DNA of 64,000 nucleotides from Charina bottae (taxonomy: Eukaryota > Chordata > Lepidosauria > Squamata > Charinaidae): the NCBI GenBank assembly GCA_023362775.1, contig JALMGJ010000003.1, positions 52,615,416 to 52,679,415 on the forward strand, given 5' to 3'. The notes beneath the pieces were generated by a model that saw only the letters and a program-made list of their open reading frames with translations, did no database searches and was not told the origin of the DNA. A program made the position numbers and the translations under genes. Below are positions 1 through 63,061 of this stretch, piece after piece; within the stretch, counting starts at the first letter, position 1, and each line of letters opens with the position of its first letter.

Positions 1-3834
<3,834 letters not shown>

Positions 3835-4190
3835 GTGAGTATAAAAATTGTACTTTTTTAAATGGCAAGCTTCGAGGTCTCCAACAACTTAAAAGGCATC
3901 AAGAACTTATTTGCACTTCATATGATCAAACAGTATCACCCATTTTCACTCTTCCAGGCAGTTGATAAAAAAGCTTTGCAGTAACATACATTCCAGGAAC
4001 CAAGTAAGAGAAGCATTCCAAAATGTTGTTTTTTTAACCTAATTTAAGTAATAAGTGATGAAATCAGAATATTTGGGATGACTTCTGTGGGCTAATGATT
4101 CAGTCGCAGAATTGTACATCACAGAAATGCATACTTTAACTGGTTGATTTATCTTTCTTTCTTTTCGTTTTTTCCCCTATAACTTCAAAG
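3835..4190. other. Sequence after the last recognised FAM151A exon
   Basis: The FAM151A frame stays open to a stop near 3964. Beyond that the sequence is AT-rich with no exon or repeat recognised before the L1 begins. Confidence 0.35.
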
Positions 4191-4199
4191 TCTACCAAC

Positions 4200-6535
4200 C
4201 AGATCCAAGTGCAAAATAGGGATGGGGAAGCTAAATGAAAAATGTTGAGAGAAAGAATGGAGCCAATTAATGTACTGCCAATTACAAGAATGCAGGGAAT
4301 GGTTGACAATTGAAACTGGACTTTTGGAAGATATGGACTTTGGAGAGAACTTTATTACATGGGTGAAATCAATATATACTTCACAAATGGCACAAATAAT
4401 TGTGAATGAGGAATTGACCAAGCCCTGTAAAATACAGAAAGGAATGAGGCAGGGATGCCCACTTTCTCTGTTGTTATTCATTCTGGCTCTTGAAGTTTTG
4501 AATGGAGCCATAAGACAAGATGAGAGAATTGCTGGAATGAAAGTTAAAAAAGAAGTTTACAAATGTGCCAATGATTTGGTTTTAAGTTTGGAGAACCCCT
4601 TTGGAAGGATAGATGTATTAAAAGGGATAGATGTATTAATGGAAAAACTAAGGGAATATGGTGCATTGGCTGGATTTAAAATTAATGAGGAAAAAACAAA
4701 GATGTTGACAAAGAACATGAAGATGGAAAACTAAAAAGAATTGTCTGTAAAAACTAGATTTCAGGTTGAGAAAAAAGTGAAATATTTGGGTATTACTATA
4801 ACTAACATGAACTGTATGTTATTTCAAAATAACTATGTTAAGGTACTGTATGGAGTGAATTAAGAAGGATTTATTAATATGGGTAAAATTACAATTAACA
4901 TTGCTGGGAAGAATTTCTGTGGTAAAAATGAATGTGTTACCTAAAATGTTCTTATTTCAGACAATACCTGTTTTGAGAACTGATGTACCATTTAAATAGT
5001 GCAAAAAGACATATCCAGATTTATATGGCGGGGGGAAAAACCAAGGATTAAATATAAGATTCTCCAAGATGGAAAGGAAAGAGGAGGACTGGATTACCTG
5101 ATTTTAAATTCTATTTTGATGCCTGCTGTTTGGTTTGGATGAAGGAATGGCTGTTGTTAAGAAATAAGAAACTCTTAGATTTAGAAGATCATGGTCTGAG
5201 GTTTGGGTGGCATGATTATTTATGGTATGATAAAGTTAATGCAAGTGTAGATTTTAAAAATCATTATATTAGGACTGCCATATTACGAATATGGAATAGA
5301 TACAAACCCAGGCTGTGCCTGAAAATACCTTTCTTGGCCTCAGTTCAGGAAGCATTTTATAAAAAAGAAACAGCAGGCATAAGACAAATGGTTAACATAT
5401 ACAGATTTGTTAGTACAGGAAAATGGGAGCTTAAGATGAAATCAAGAGAAGAATTGACTGCAGATGGATTTAGTTTTCAATGGTTTTCATATTCACAGTT
5501 AAGAGAAAGATTTAATATGGATAATAAATTACCAGGAATAAAATATGATAAAACAGAATTTGAAAAAGAACTATGTACAAATGATGAACATGTGATTGCT
5601 ACAATGTACAAACTTTTGCTGAGATTTAAAATGGAGGAAGAGCAAGTTAAAGAATCTATGTTAACATGAGCCTAGAATTTTGGTTATAATATTCAAATGG
5701 ATCAATGGGAGAGAATGTGGTTAAAAGGTCTGAAATTCACATTGTCTTACAACTTAAAACTTTTTAAAAATGGTATACCATTGGTATATGACACCAGAGA
5801 ACTTGTCTAAGATGTATAAAGGTACTGCTAATGATTGTTGGAAATGTGAAAAACATGAAGGAACATTTTATCATGCATGGTGGACTTGTGAAAAAGTGAA
5901 AAGATACTGGATACAAATACATATGGTGATGCAGGGAGTTCTAAAAATTAACTTTCAGATGAAACTGGAACTTTTCTTATTAGGACTTATGGACAGTCAA
6001 CTAGAAAAGGCTCATGGACGATTGGTTTTATATATGGTAACTGCAGCAAGGCTATTATATGCATAAAGATGGAAGACTACAGAAACACCAATAATGGAGG
6101 AACGGATTGTGAAGATGGCTGAGTTTGCAGCAATGGCTAAATTGACTTGTATGATTAAGGAGGGAACTACTACTACTTTTATAAAAGATTGGAAACTTTT
6201 TGGACTTTTTGCTGAAAATGGATAAAAATGAACTGGTGATTTGGGGATTTATTTTTTAAAAAGTGATTAAAAAGGTTTGTCTATGGGAAGAAGGGAACCA
6301 CATTATGCAATATGGGAGAGCGGAGATGGTAATTGCTATGCTTGTAACTACTGCAAAGAAGACTGGAAGTCGCTTTAGATATCTTTTTCTTTCCTTTTGG
6401 TTTTCCTTTACTTTTTCTAATACCCTTTTACAATTTCTTTCTTTTTCTACTACTTCTATGTTTCTGTAGTTTTAAATTTTTTTTAAAGATCTTCTTTTAA
6501 TTAAAAATATTTTAAGAAAAAGGAAAAAAAAGAAT
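4200..6535 (+). mobile_element. L1 LINE, 5'-truncated and decayed (ORF2 C-terminal half and 3'UTR)
   Basis: Translated pieces in several frames match L1 ORF2: KGMRQGCPLSLLLFILALE with the catalytic motif decayed to KCANDLVL (normally YADD), then FKINEEKTK, a segment with LDLEDHGLRFGWHDYLWYD, and a C-terminal stretch with the zinc-like pattern CWKCEKHEGTFYHAWWTC. Frames are broken at about 4734, 5669 and 6066. The 3' end is A/T-rich with an A tail near 6520-6535. It is non-functional. It separates the last recognised FAM151A exon from any further exons on the + strand. Confidence 0.8.
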
Positions 6536-7569
6536 ATAGGGAATGAGAGGTTGTAGGGATTTGTATTTACATTACCAAAGATTAGAAGGACCATAGATCT
6601 AACACAGCTTTAAACCTAGTTGGCAGAATTATACAAAGACCTGATGAAAGGTAATAAACTTCTGAATAAGTAGTAGCTTTGTTATCTGGGTAATATAGTG
6701 CAAATCTATCAGTAGACTGCAATCTTTCTGACTAGGGGTATGAGTATCCCACTAGTTTCCATTTGTAAGTAGGACAATGCTACATATAAAGAGAACACAA
6801 TGAACTTAAGCAATGCTGGTGAATGTTTAAACTTCCCATCAAGAGTTCTTATGACCATGAGTGTTTTTAGGAGAGTTAATTTGTTCACCCAGTCAACATC
6901 AGAGCTGAAAGCCCATCTGCCTTTTGTTTAGAAAGTCATTCATTCCCCTAGTGACTCTAGAAATATCCAAACCTGTTTAAAATTACACAGGCTGATGTAA
7001 TGTGGTAGTTGAGAGCAAGAGCATAAAACCCCTGCTTCAAGACATGACTTAACTATGAACTTATTGTACAGCCATAAGCCAATGTCTCATAACACCAGTA
7101 CTCATTTACAAGATAGGAAAAATACCAGCACTGTAGTTATTTCTAAGTATCCCTAAGGTCACTTATGCAAACTGCTTTAAACGCTATAATGGATTTTATA
7201 AAAAGTACTAAAGGTGAATCCTGTAAATGGGCAGATGGTTTTGTGCATGCCGATTCAAAGGTTCCAAGACTATTGAACCAAACTGTATCAAGGTTGAGTC
7301 ATCCAACTAACTAGAGAGGTGGAGATGAAGTTGAGATTCTAAAGCCTCGGAGACTGTTTCTTGTTTTCAAGCCTTTATAATATCAGAGCAAGTGAGCTAA
7401 TGGCAAGCAAAGGGATTCAGAAGCATCTTGAAAGCTTGGGCACTCTAAAACATGAAATGGATTTTCAGAGCCCAAGCCCACTCCAGTTTTCCATTTATTT
7501 AAGGGCTCATAACTTGGAGATTCACAAGATACCCATTCTGTATGCAGTTATGCTGTATATTTATATATG

Positions 7570-7740
7570 TAAATATGAATTGACACAGAATGGAGCAGCC
7601 CACTTGGTCGTGGGTAAGAGCTGCTTCTCCCAACTGCATTGGTTGCTGATAGGTTTCTGAGTACAGCTAAATCTGCTGCTATGAACCTTTACAGTCATAT
7701 ATGACTTGAGTCCAGGTAAGCATCTCCTCTAAACAGAAGA
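7570..7740 (+). mobile_element. L2/CR1-type LINE remnant
   Basis: The translation contains QNGAAHLVVGK and QLHWLLIGF, a decayed version of the C-terminal QNAAARxV...LHWLPV block seen intact at 58590-59060. Confidence 0.55.
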
Positions 7741-8270
7741 ATACCATCTTGTTTGTGCAGCTTTGGAGGGGATGTCACAGGTCTCATCTTTGGAAGTTTA
7801 GGAGGATGGAAGCCCAGAAGCAGAATCCTTAAAGGGTGGTCCTAGTCCTCAGGAATAATTTACTCACAAGATGTCCCCCACTTTGTTAGCATTTCAGAAA
7901 CTGGTGAAGACCTGACCAGCTTTTAAGACTTGAACTATCTGGAGCATAAGGCTATTTTAAAACTAGGTTTCAAACTACAGGTTGATTTATATTTTTAGAT
8001 AGCATGTGAGAGTCAGAGCTTGTTAAGTGATAGAAGTGAATAAACAAATAAAATTTTAAAATAATTACTAGATTTTAGTTAAATTTAATAAAAGGCAAAG
8101 CCGGCCAATTATCTGTCCAAATACTCCATAATAAATAATAAATTATTATATTAGTTTACAGCCCCAACAATGTGAAAAAATGTAGAGGAAATAGTGTCTG
8201 TCCTTGCACACAGCCCTAACAATGGCAACTTTTCTATCAAACTGGAACATCAAAGCTTAACTAAGCACAA

Positions 8271-8362
8271 CTAAGTTCTATTTTCATGCTTTTCTGTAGT
8301 TTCTATTTTGTATTTTATCTATACTCTGAAAATCAATAAAGTTTAAACTGTAAAAAAAAAAA
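8271..8362 (+). mobile_element. Very short poly(A)-tailed retrocopy with 19-bp target duplication
   Basis: A 92-bp insert ends in AATAAAG...A12 and is flanked by the same 19 bp at 8252-8270 and 8363-8381 (AAAGCTTAACTAAGCACAA). This is the signature of L1-type target-primed insertion with extreme 5' truncation; the source transcript is not identified. Confidence 0.75.
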
Positions 8363-10086
8363 AAAGCTTAACTAAGCACAAATCCAAAAGTTAGCAAAAG
8401 ACAACTCGGGGAGCAATCTGTCATTTCTTTCCTAATTTCTAATGATAATAATTTATTAAACTTGTATGTCACCCAACTCTCAACAACTCTAAGTTTATGC
8501 TCCAGATTAATTACCCAGTTTATTAATTACCCAGTTCATTAATCATAATTACTCCATGAATTAAATGTAAAATAAAGTGTTGCAAAATTCCATTGTTTTG
8601 GGGAAGACTGTGATTCTTCCCCCCTCCCTGCTACAGACACAAACACACACACACAAAGTAGGGGTGTAAAACACTGTTTCTAAAAGGTGCTTTGAAGCAC
8701 ACAGAAGCATGGATGTAACACCTCTTTGTAACACCTTCATCACACCAAGCATACTTTTTCATACTTTCCATTAGAGTAGCTCCACACCTCCCTGTGTCCC
8801 TCTGCAACATGATTCTTCTCACTGTATTTCAAAATGCTTTCGTATCTTCTTTCCTTACACCCACTTGGTATTAATTATGTTGGAGGATTAATTTATCTTG
8901 CAATACTTTTTCATACACAGCTTCTATTTCACTCTAGTTTCTTTCACATCTTCCTTTTTCTTTTATTCTCATTTTTTCCCACAAGAGCCATTTTTGGCAC
9001 TATCCAATTATATTTTTCTCCCACATTCAGAACTTTTTGCCACTCTTAAATCTTTCACTGATTCTTTTACTGTTTCATCTTAAATAAGTAAATCAATTAT
9101 GCCTTTTGATTAATTCCTTCTTCAGGTGCACATATGAAAGGAGTTAAACCATGTTTTAGAAACAAACAGAAATTCATATAGTCATCATTCTCATTCTTGA
9201 GTCTCCAAATAACTAAATTGTTTTTTCTGTACTTTCTCAACAAGTTCCCATTCATACCACCTAACATAATGATTTTCCCTGGATCATATTAATTCAGAAT
9301 GTTGCACATTTTTCCAACATTCACCCCTAGTTCTTCCATTACCACTATTCTCTGTACAGCAAAACATAACTTTCACCAATCTGTGGATTCCTACTTTCAT
9401 ACATGCTCACAACTACCTAGATGATACAATTTCATACTTCTGACATACATGTAAGCCCTTTCTTTTATAATTAAACGTGCACTTTTTCACATGTATTCAC
9501 TCTACAAGATTAGGCTATCTTCATTCACATTTATTAATCCTCCTCCTTTCTCTTCGTTTCACAGACACAATTTTTCCCCCTTTTCCTTTTCTCGTGCAGT
9601 TATTATATTATATATTATATTCCATATGCCATGGTCATTGTGATTTTGGTCAATCCAGTGAGGCAGAGGTGGTGTACGCTAGGTTAGTAGCATGCAGCAT
9701 TCCATAATCAGTTTTGGCATATTTTGGCTAATAAGCACAAAGCAAGCCCACTTTTTTTCCTAGCATGCTCATGCTATTCTATGCAAGCTAGGATCTCTAA
9801 CCTAGACAACTACTTGCAAGACAACATACAGTTGTCCATACCCGAACTAGGAAGTACATGCAGTGTTCAGACACAGACTTGGGATACATTGATTTTTTTA
9901 TAGTATGTTTTGAATTGTTTTAATTGTTAAGTCACCTCAGGTCCCTTTCTTTTTTGATGGCTGCCTTAGAATTAGTTATATAAAGAAAGAAAAATTAGGA
10001 GTATGTTTAGCCATTTAGCCTCCTGACATGTACACTAATCTTTGGTCATTATCTCTTGACTGCCACCTGTTGCACTTAACCTGAAT

Positions 10087-10169
10087 CTAGTCTTCAGTAT
10101 TTCTTCTTCTCCACTCATTTATGTTTTCGGCCTAGTCTTCAGTATTTCTTCTTCTCCACTCATTTATGC
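10087..10169. repeat. 45-bp tandem duplication
   Basis: Two adjacent copies of a 45-bp unit starting CTAGTCTTCAGTATTTC, differing at very few positions. Confidence 0.9.
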
Positions 10170-10749
10170 TTTAAAGTGTTTATCTGTTTCTTTAAAACTG
10201 AAGGTAAAAATTTGATTCATGGAATGCATAGCATAGCAAATGAAATGTTGGCAAAGGAGCCAGAATTCAGTGTTAATACTCATCTATTCTGGCTGAATTC
10301 ACAAATAACACTAAGCAGTACAAACCATGATGGCCAGATTTGCGCATGATGTTGAGCCTTAATGCTGAGTTTGCACATCAGTCTAAGCTAAAAACATCCA
10401 ACATGGTAACCTTACTTTAATACGTGAGCCAGGTCAATAGGTTATATGAATACCACAGATCCATCCCAATAGATTTGCCACTGGAATTTACTCCATAATA
10501 GGTAAGTAACTCAATCCTTGCCAGAGCTATTAGCTTTACTCACTGTTAATGGGATCAGAATCCAAGAATACGTACATGAATATAAGCCAGGGATGGGGAA
10601 CTTACATCCTTGAGAGGTTGTTGGACTTTGATTCTTAACAGGCTGGAAAGTCAAGTTCCCTTATCCCTTTCTGGTTAAGCTGTACTTATACTAAGAAAGG
10701 GAATATATGAATACTTGCCACTTTTTCCAGAAAACAAATAAGCAGATGG

Positions 10750-11741
10750 AAGATTCTTTTTCCTTTTACATATCTTTTATTGCCATTTATTTCAATATCT
10801 TTCCACAGCTGTACAAACCATTAAAAAATTTGGGAAGCTGGGCATGACAAAATTTGTGCAAAAGCCTAAGAGAAAAGAACTATCTACCAAAATAGATAAT
10901 GAGGTACTCTCTGATCAAAGAAGAGGAAAACAAATAAATCTGAAAGGTATTTTCATATAGGAATAGCTCCTTGGTGACAAAATAATCGAATCTTGATAAA
11001 ACATACCAGCAATTTCCTAACATTCAGGAAAAAAATATGCACAAAGAATGTTTAAAATTTTTCCTTTACATGTGACATGGTTTCAATACTTTGCTGTATT
11101 TGTATAATGTGCTTTGAAGTTTCACAGATATTTAATGGTATGATAATCCACCACTACCCCCAATATTATGTTGTAGATTCTCCCATTAAAAAAATTCTTC
11201 CTATGACTTTTCACTCTTTTGAATCTTATTCCCTTGATTAAAATACACTTTTACATTTAACTTTTACAGTTGTCTAAGCTGAATTTAATACAAAATTGCA
11301 ATCTGTGTTTTAATTCCTAGTGTTCTGAAAAAGGCAAAAATGGTGACAGAAGACCCTCACCAAAAAGTATCAAGTTTGAAGTTCTACTCAACATCAGATT
11401 TTCCTGACCATCATAAATATAGGACTTCAACAGAAGCCAACCCAGAGGCGAGTAAGGACTTGCAAAATCCTGGAAGAATCTTCATATGCTGCTCACATAC
11501 ACCATGATTACTAAAGCTCTGATCATTAAGTAGACCTGGATAGAAAATTCTGATTCAGATCATAAGCCACCATAAATTGGGTTTTCTCCCTAAGACTGGG
11601 CTATATAAATCAATGTACTTGAACAGGTCTGTTTCAATCCTCCTCTCTTCTTCACATACCCAATGGAGCAATTTCTAATAGTATTTACAATGAAGTTCAT
11701 CATGGGACAGTTTTTAAAGAGAGGAAAAAAAGATTGTGCAG
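10750..11741 (-). other. ACOT11: Probable ACOT11 3'UTR
   Basis: The AT-rich stretch after the ACOT11 stop codon contains two AATAAA hexamers on the - strand (10786-10791 and 10776-10781). Cleavage 10-30 nt past the second would give a 3'UTR of roughly 950-1000 nt. No other gene was recognised here. Confidence 0.5.
10776..10791 (-). terminator. Two AATAAA polyadenylation signals, probably for ACOT11
   Basis: AATAAA occurs twice within 16 nt on the - strand, about 950 nt after the ACOT11 stop. They are the first closely paired canonical hexamers I noticed in that direction. Confidence 0.45.
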
Positions 11742-60226
<48,485 letters not shown>

Positions 60227-61728
60227 CTGAAAAGACAAACAAACCACATTAGTTATGTACCTCGTTGCACCAAAGAGAGCTCTTTTTCTTCACTGTAATT
60301 AGGTTTAGAATGGAAACAAGAAATCTTAGTTGCTAGAACACAATTTACCCCATGGTAGAATGTGTAAGAACTATGGGGTCCAACACATGAGGCTTCTTTA
60401 GAAAAGAGGACATACAGGACTGGGGGAAATTCTAGGCACGCGAACATGCTGTTGCCCAGAAAGCTTATTGATGAAAGGCCATTGAATCTGAAAAGATTGT
60501 TCAGCTTTTTCCAATGCCAACTCCAGAAGATTCATTGCTGGCTTTCCAACACTTCCTTTACTAAAAGGTTACACACCTCTTCTAATACAATAATTATTTC
60601 TACAGTTTTACAGGCACTGCTAACTTACAAGCCCTAATTTCATTTTCCAAGCAGTTGTATAAGAAGGATCATACAAGCAACTATACAAGAAGAACCTCTA
60701 TCAGCAGATGCATCAGATCGCATTTAATTAGAAAACAGTCGTAAGCTATAATTATTTTAACTGACACGTTAAGGTTTAACTGATGAAACAGTGGGAGACA
60801 ATTTTAATTAACAATGTCTTATTTTAGTTGGTGGGGTAAAGAGGACCTTCCACACGTACAGCATACCCTGCTCTTCAGAAGGTTGCTAAACATGGCAGAA
60901 CAGTAGGAGTCTGGTCCCACCACCCCTTTCTGACATTATTCATCTGACAAATGTTGAAACAGAGTTCAGGAGCCAGGCCAAAGAAGCAAGCTTGCTTTTA
61001 ATCTCTGCCGTAATCCAAATGCCAGTTGCCAGTTTCAGAATTATTATTTTTTAGATTCTAGTGGCAAGTAGATGACTGAGTTTTGTACCTTTTGGTGATA
61101 GTCCATCACCAGCTAATCAAATCAGTTGGATCAATCAATTATAACCCTTTGGAGACAGGAGATGTGCCCAGGCTCTGATTAGAGACAGAAGTTGGCAGAA
61201 GTATTTGGGATAAGGAAAACTGCAGTTAATGGAAAATGTTACGGAAAGCCTATTATGGCCAGATTTAATTTGAAAAGTAAGAAAGAAATGAAAATATTTG
61301 TTTAGATGAAATCAAAAACAGAAAAAAATCCTTTCAGGAAGATTGGAAGCTTATTTATTTAACTAAAAATCACTGAGAAGGGGTCTCAGGTATATACACT
61401 ATATATCTATCTCTATATCTCTATCTATACCACTGCTTAGAAGGGGCTCCAAAGTCAATGTGGTTAAATAGTAACATGAAAGAAACTCAACAGTCCAATG
61501 CTGCTCAGATGTTTTCTTCCCAGTGGTCATAGAAATAGAAATAGAAATAGAAATCCAGTTGACATGATTCAAGCTACAGACAATTCCACCTGGATGACTG
61601 AGAACCTTCATAGACATATTCCCAGTGGTCAGTTTCTCTGGATCCTTATGCTATACAACTTTCCTCTACTACATTATGTAAGACTGCTAATAACTGTAAG
61701 GAAAAGGGAAGGGGCTTAAAAGACAAAT
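60227..61728. other. ACOT11 first intron, nothing coding recognised
   Basis: AT-rich; a (CTATAT)-like patch at 61394-61430 and an (AAATAG)n run at 61531-61554. No first ACOT11 exon was seen. Confidence 0.4.
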
Positions 61729-61729
61729 A

Positions 61730-63060
61730 AGCTGCTCAAAAAAATAAAGGGAACACTGAAATAAGACATCCTAGATCTGAATGAATGAAATATTCGTATT
61801 AATTAATTTGTTCATTACATAGTTGAATGTGCTGACAACAAAATCACACAAAAAGCAATGGAAATCAAATGTAAGCAACCCCTGGAGGTCTGGATGTGGA
61901 GTTACACTCAAAAATTAAAGTGGAAAAGAACACTACAGGCTGATCCAACGTTGATGTAATGTCCTTAAAACAAGTCAAAATGAGGCTCAGTAGTGTGTGT
62001 GGCCTCCACGTGCCTGTATGACCTCCCTACAACGCCTGGGCATGCTCCTGATGAGGTGGCGGATGGTCTCCTGAGGGATCTCCTCCCACACCTGGACTAA
62101 AGCATCCCCCAACTCCTGGACAGTCTGTGGTGCAACATGGCGTTGGTGGATGGAGCGAGACATGATGTCCCAGATGTGCTCAATTGGATTCAGGTCTGGG
62201 GAACGGGCGGGCCAGTCCATAGCATCAATGCCTTTGTCTTGCAGGAACTCCTGGCACACTCCAGCCACATGAGGTCTAGCATTGTCTTGCATTAGGAGAA
62301 ACCCAGGGCCAACCGCACCAGCATATGGTCTCACAAGGGGTCTGAGGATCTCATCTCGGTACCTAATGGCAGTCAGGCTACCTCTGGCGAGCACATGGAG
62401 GGCTGTGCGGCCCCCTAAAGAAATGCCACCCCACACCATTACTGACCCACTGCCAAACCGGTCATGCTGGAGGATGTTGCAGGCAGCAGAACGTTCTCCA
62501 TGGCGTCTCCAGACCCTGTCACGTCTGTCACATGTGCTCAGTGTGAACCTGCTTTCATCTGTGAAGAGCACAGGGCGCCAGTGGCGAAGTTGCCAATCTT
62601 GCTGTTCTCTGGCAAATGCCAAACGTCCTGCACGGTGTTGGGCTGTAAGCACAACCCCCACCTGTGGACGTCGGGCCCTCATACCACCCTCATGGAGTCT
62701 GTTTCTGACCGTTTGAGCAGCCACATGCACATTTGTGGCCCACTGGAGGTCATTTTGCAGGGCTCTGGCAGTGCTCCTCCTGTCCCTCCTTGCACAAAGG
62801 CAGAGGTAGCGGTCCTGCTGCTGGGTTGTTGCCCTCCTACGGCCTCCTCCACGTCTCCTGATGTACTGACCTGTCTCCTGGTAGCACCTCCATGCTCTGG
62901 ACACTACGCTGACAAACACAGCAAACCTTCTTGCCACAGCTCGCATTGATGTGCCATCCTGGATGAGCTGCACTACCTGAGCCACTTGTGTGGGTTGTAG
63001 ACTCCGTCTCATGCTACCACTAGAGTGGAAGCACCGCCAGCATTCAAAAGTGACCATCAT
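61730..63060 (-). mobile_element. Tc1-type DNA transposon, one end missing, transposase uninterrupted
   Basis: The 3' end carries a Tc1-like terminus (GCTGCTCAAAAAAATAAAGG) next to a TA at 61728-61729. The other terminal repeat was not found: the element stops at about 63060 where LINE sequence begins. The internal transposase frame is open. From memory, this terminus and transposase type is shared with teleost and lamprey Tc1 elements for which horizontal transfer has been reported. Confidence 0.85.
61987..63012 (-). CDS. Tc1-like transposase, full-length open frame
   Basis: 341 codons from [20 protein letters not shown] to a TAA stop after GGHTHY. The frame extends 16 codons further upstream, but the internal Met gives the usual Tc1 length and start. 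Residues 1-110 form the paired-type helix-turn-helix DNA-binding region, with an arginine-rich RRRGGGRRR hook at about 52-60. The DDE catalytic residues are all present: D152 (LFTDESRF), D243 ([10 protein letters not shown]) and E278 (NPIEHIWD), with 34 residues between the last two (DD34E). No frameshift or stop was seen. It would cut and paste at TA sites, but this copy lacks one terminal repeat and so probably cannot move itself; its protein could act on other copies. Confidence 0.93.
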   Translation of the reverse strand: MRRSLQPTQVAQVVQLIQDGTSMRAVARRFAVFVSVVSRAWRCYQETGQYIRRRGGGRRRATTQQQDRYLCLCARRDRRSTARALQNDLQWATNVHVAAQTVRNRLHEGGMRARRPQVGVVLTAQHRAGRLAFAREQQDWQLRHWRPVLFTDESRFTLSTCDRRDRVWRRHGERSAACNILQHDRFGSGSVMVWGGISLGGRTALHVLARGSLTAIRYRDEILRPLVRPYAGAVGPGFLLMQDNARPHVAGVCQEFLQDKGIDAMDWPARSPDLNPIEHIWDIMSRSIHQRHVAPQTVQELGDALVQVWEEIPQETIRHLIRSMPRRCREVIQARGGHTHY

Positions 63061-63061
63061 T

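Larger units (their letters stand above)
6540..10749. other. Intergenic or distal FAM151A intron region, largely unassigned
   Basis: Apart from an L2 remnant (7570-7740), a short retrocopy (8271-8362), an (AC)n run near 8638-8656 and a 45-bp tandem duplication (10087-10169), this stretch shows no coding homology by eye. A second FAM151A domain was looked for here and not found. Confidence 0.4.

Noticed and set aside
7361..7660. A 99-codon + strand open frame, considered as a FAM151A second-domain exon
   Set aside because: Its C-terminal part reads as a decayed L2-type LINE (QNGAAHLVVGK, QLHWLLIGF) and the rest has no menorin features.
10809..11454. Two + strand open segments (10809-10948, 11322-11454) with splice-like borders, considered as distal FAM151A exons
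   Set aside because: The first fits the phase of the 3834 donor, but the two do not join in a shared open phase, neither resembles a menorin domain, and both fall in the probable ACOT11 3'UTR.
62282..62949. Two + strand open frames of 144 and 161 codons
   Set aside because: Antisense shadows of the Tc1 transposase.
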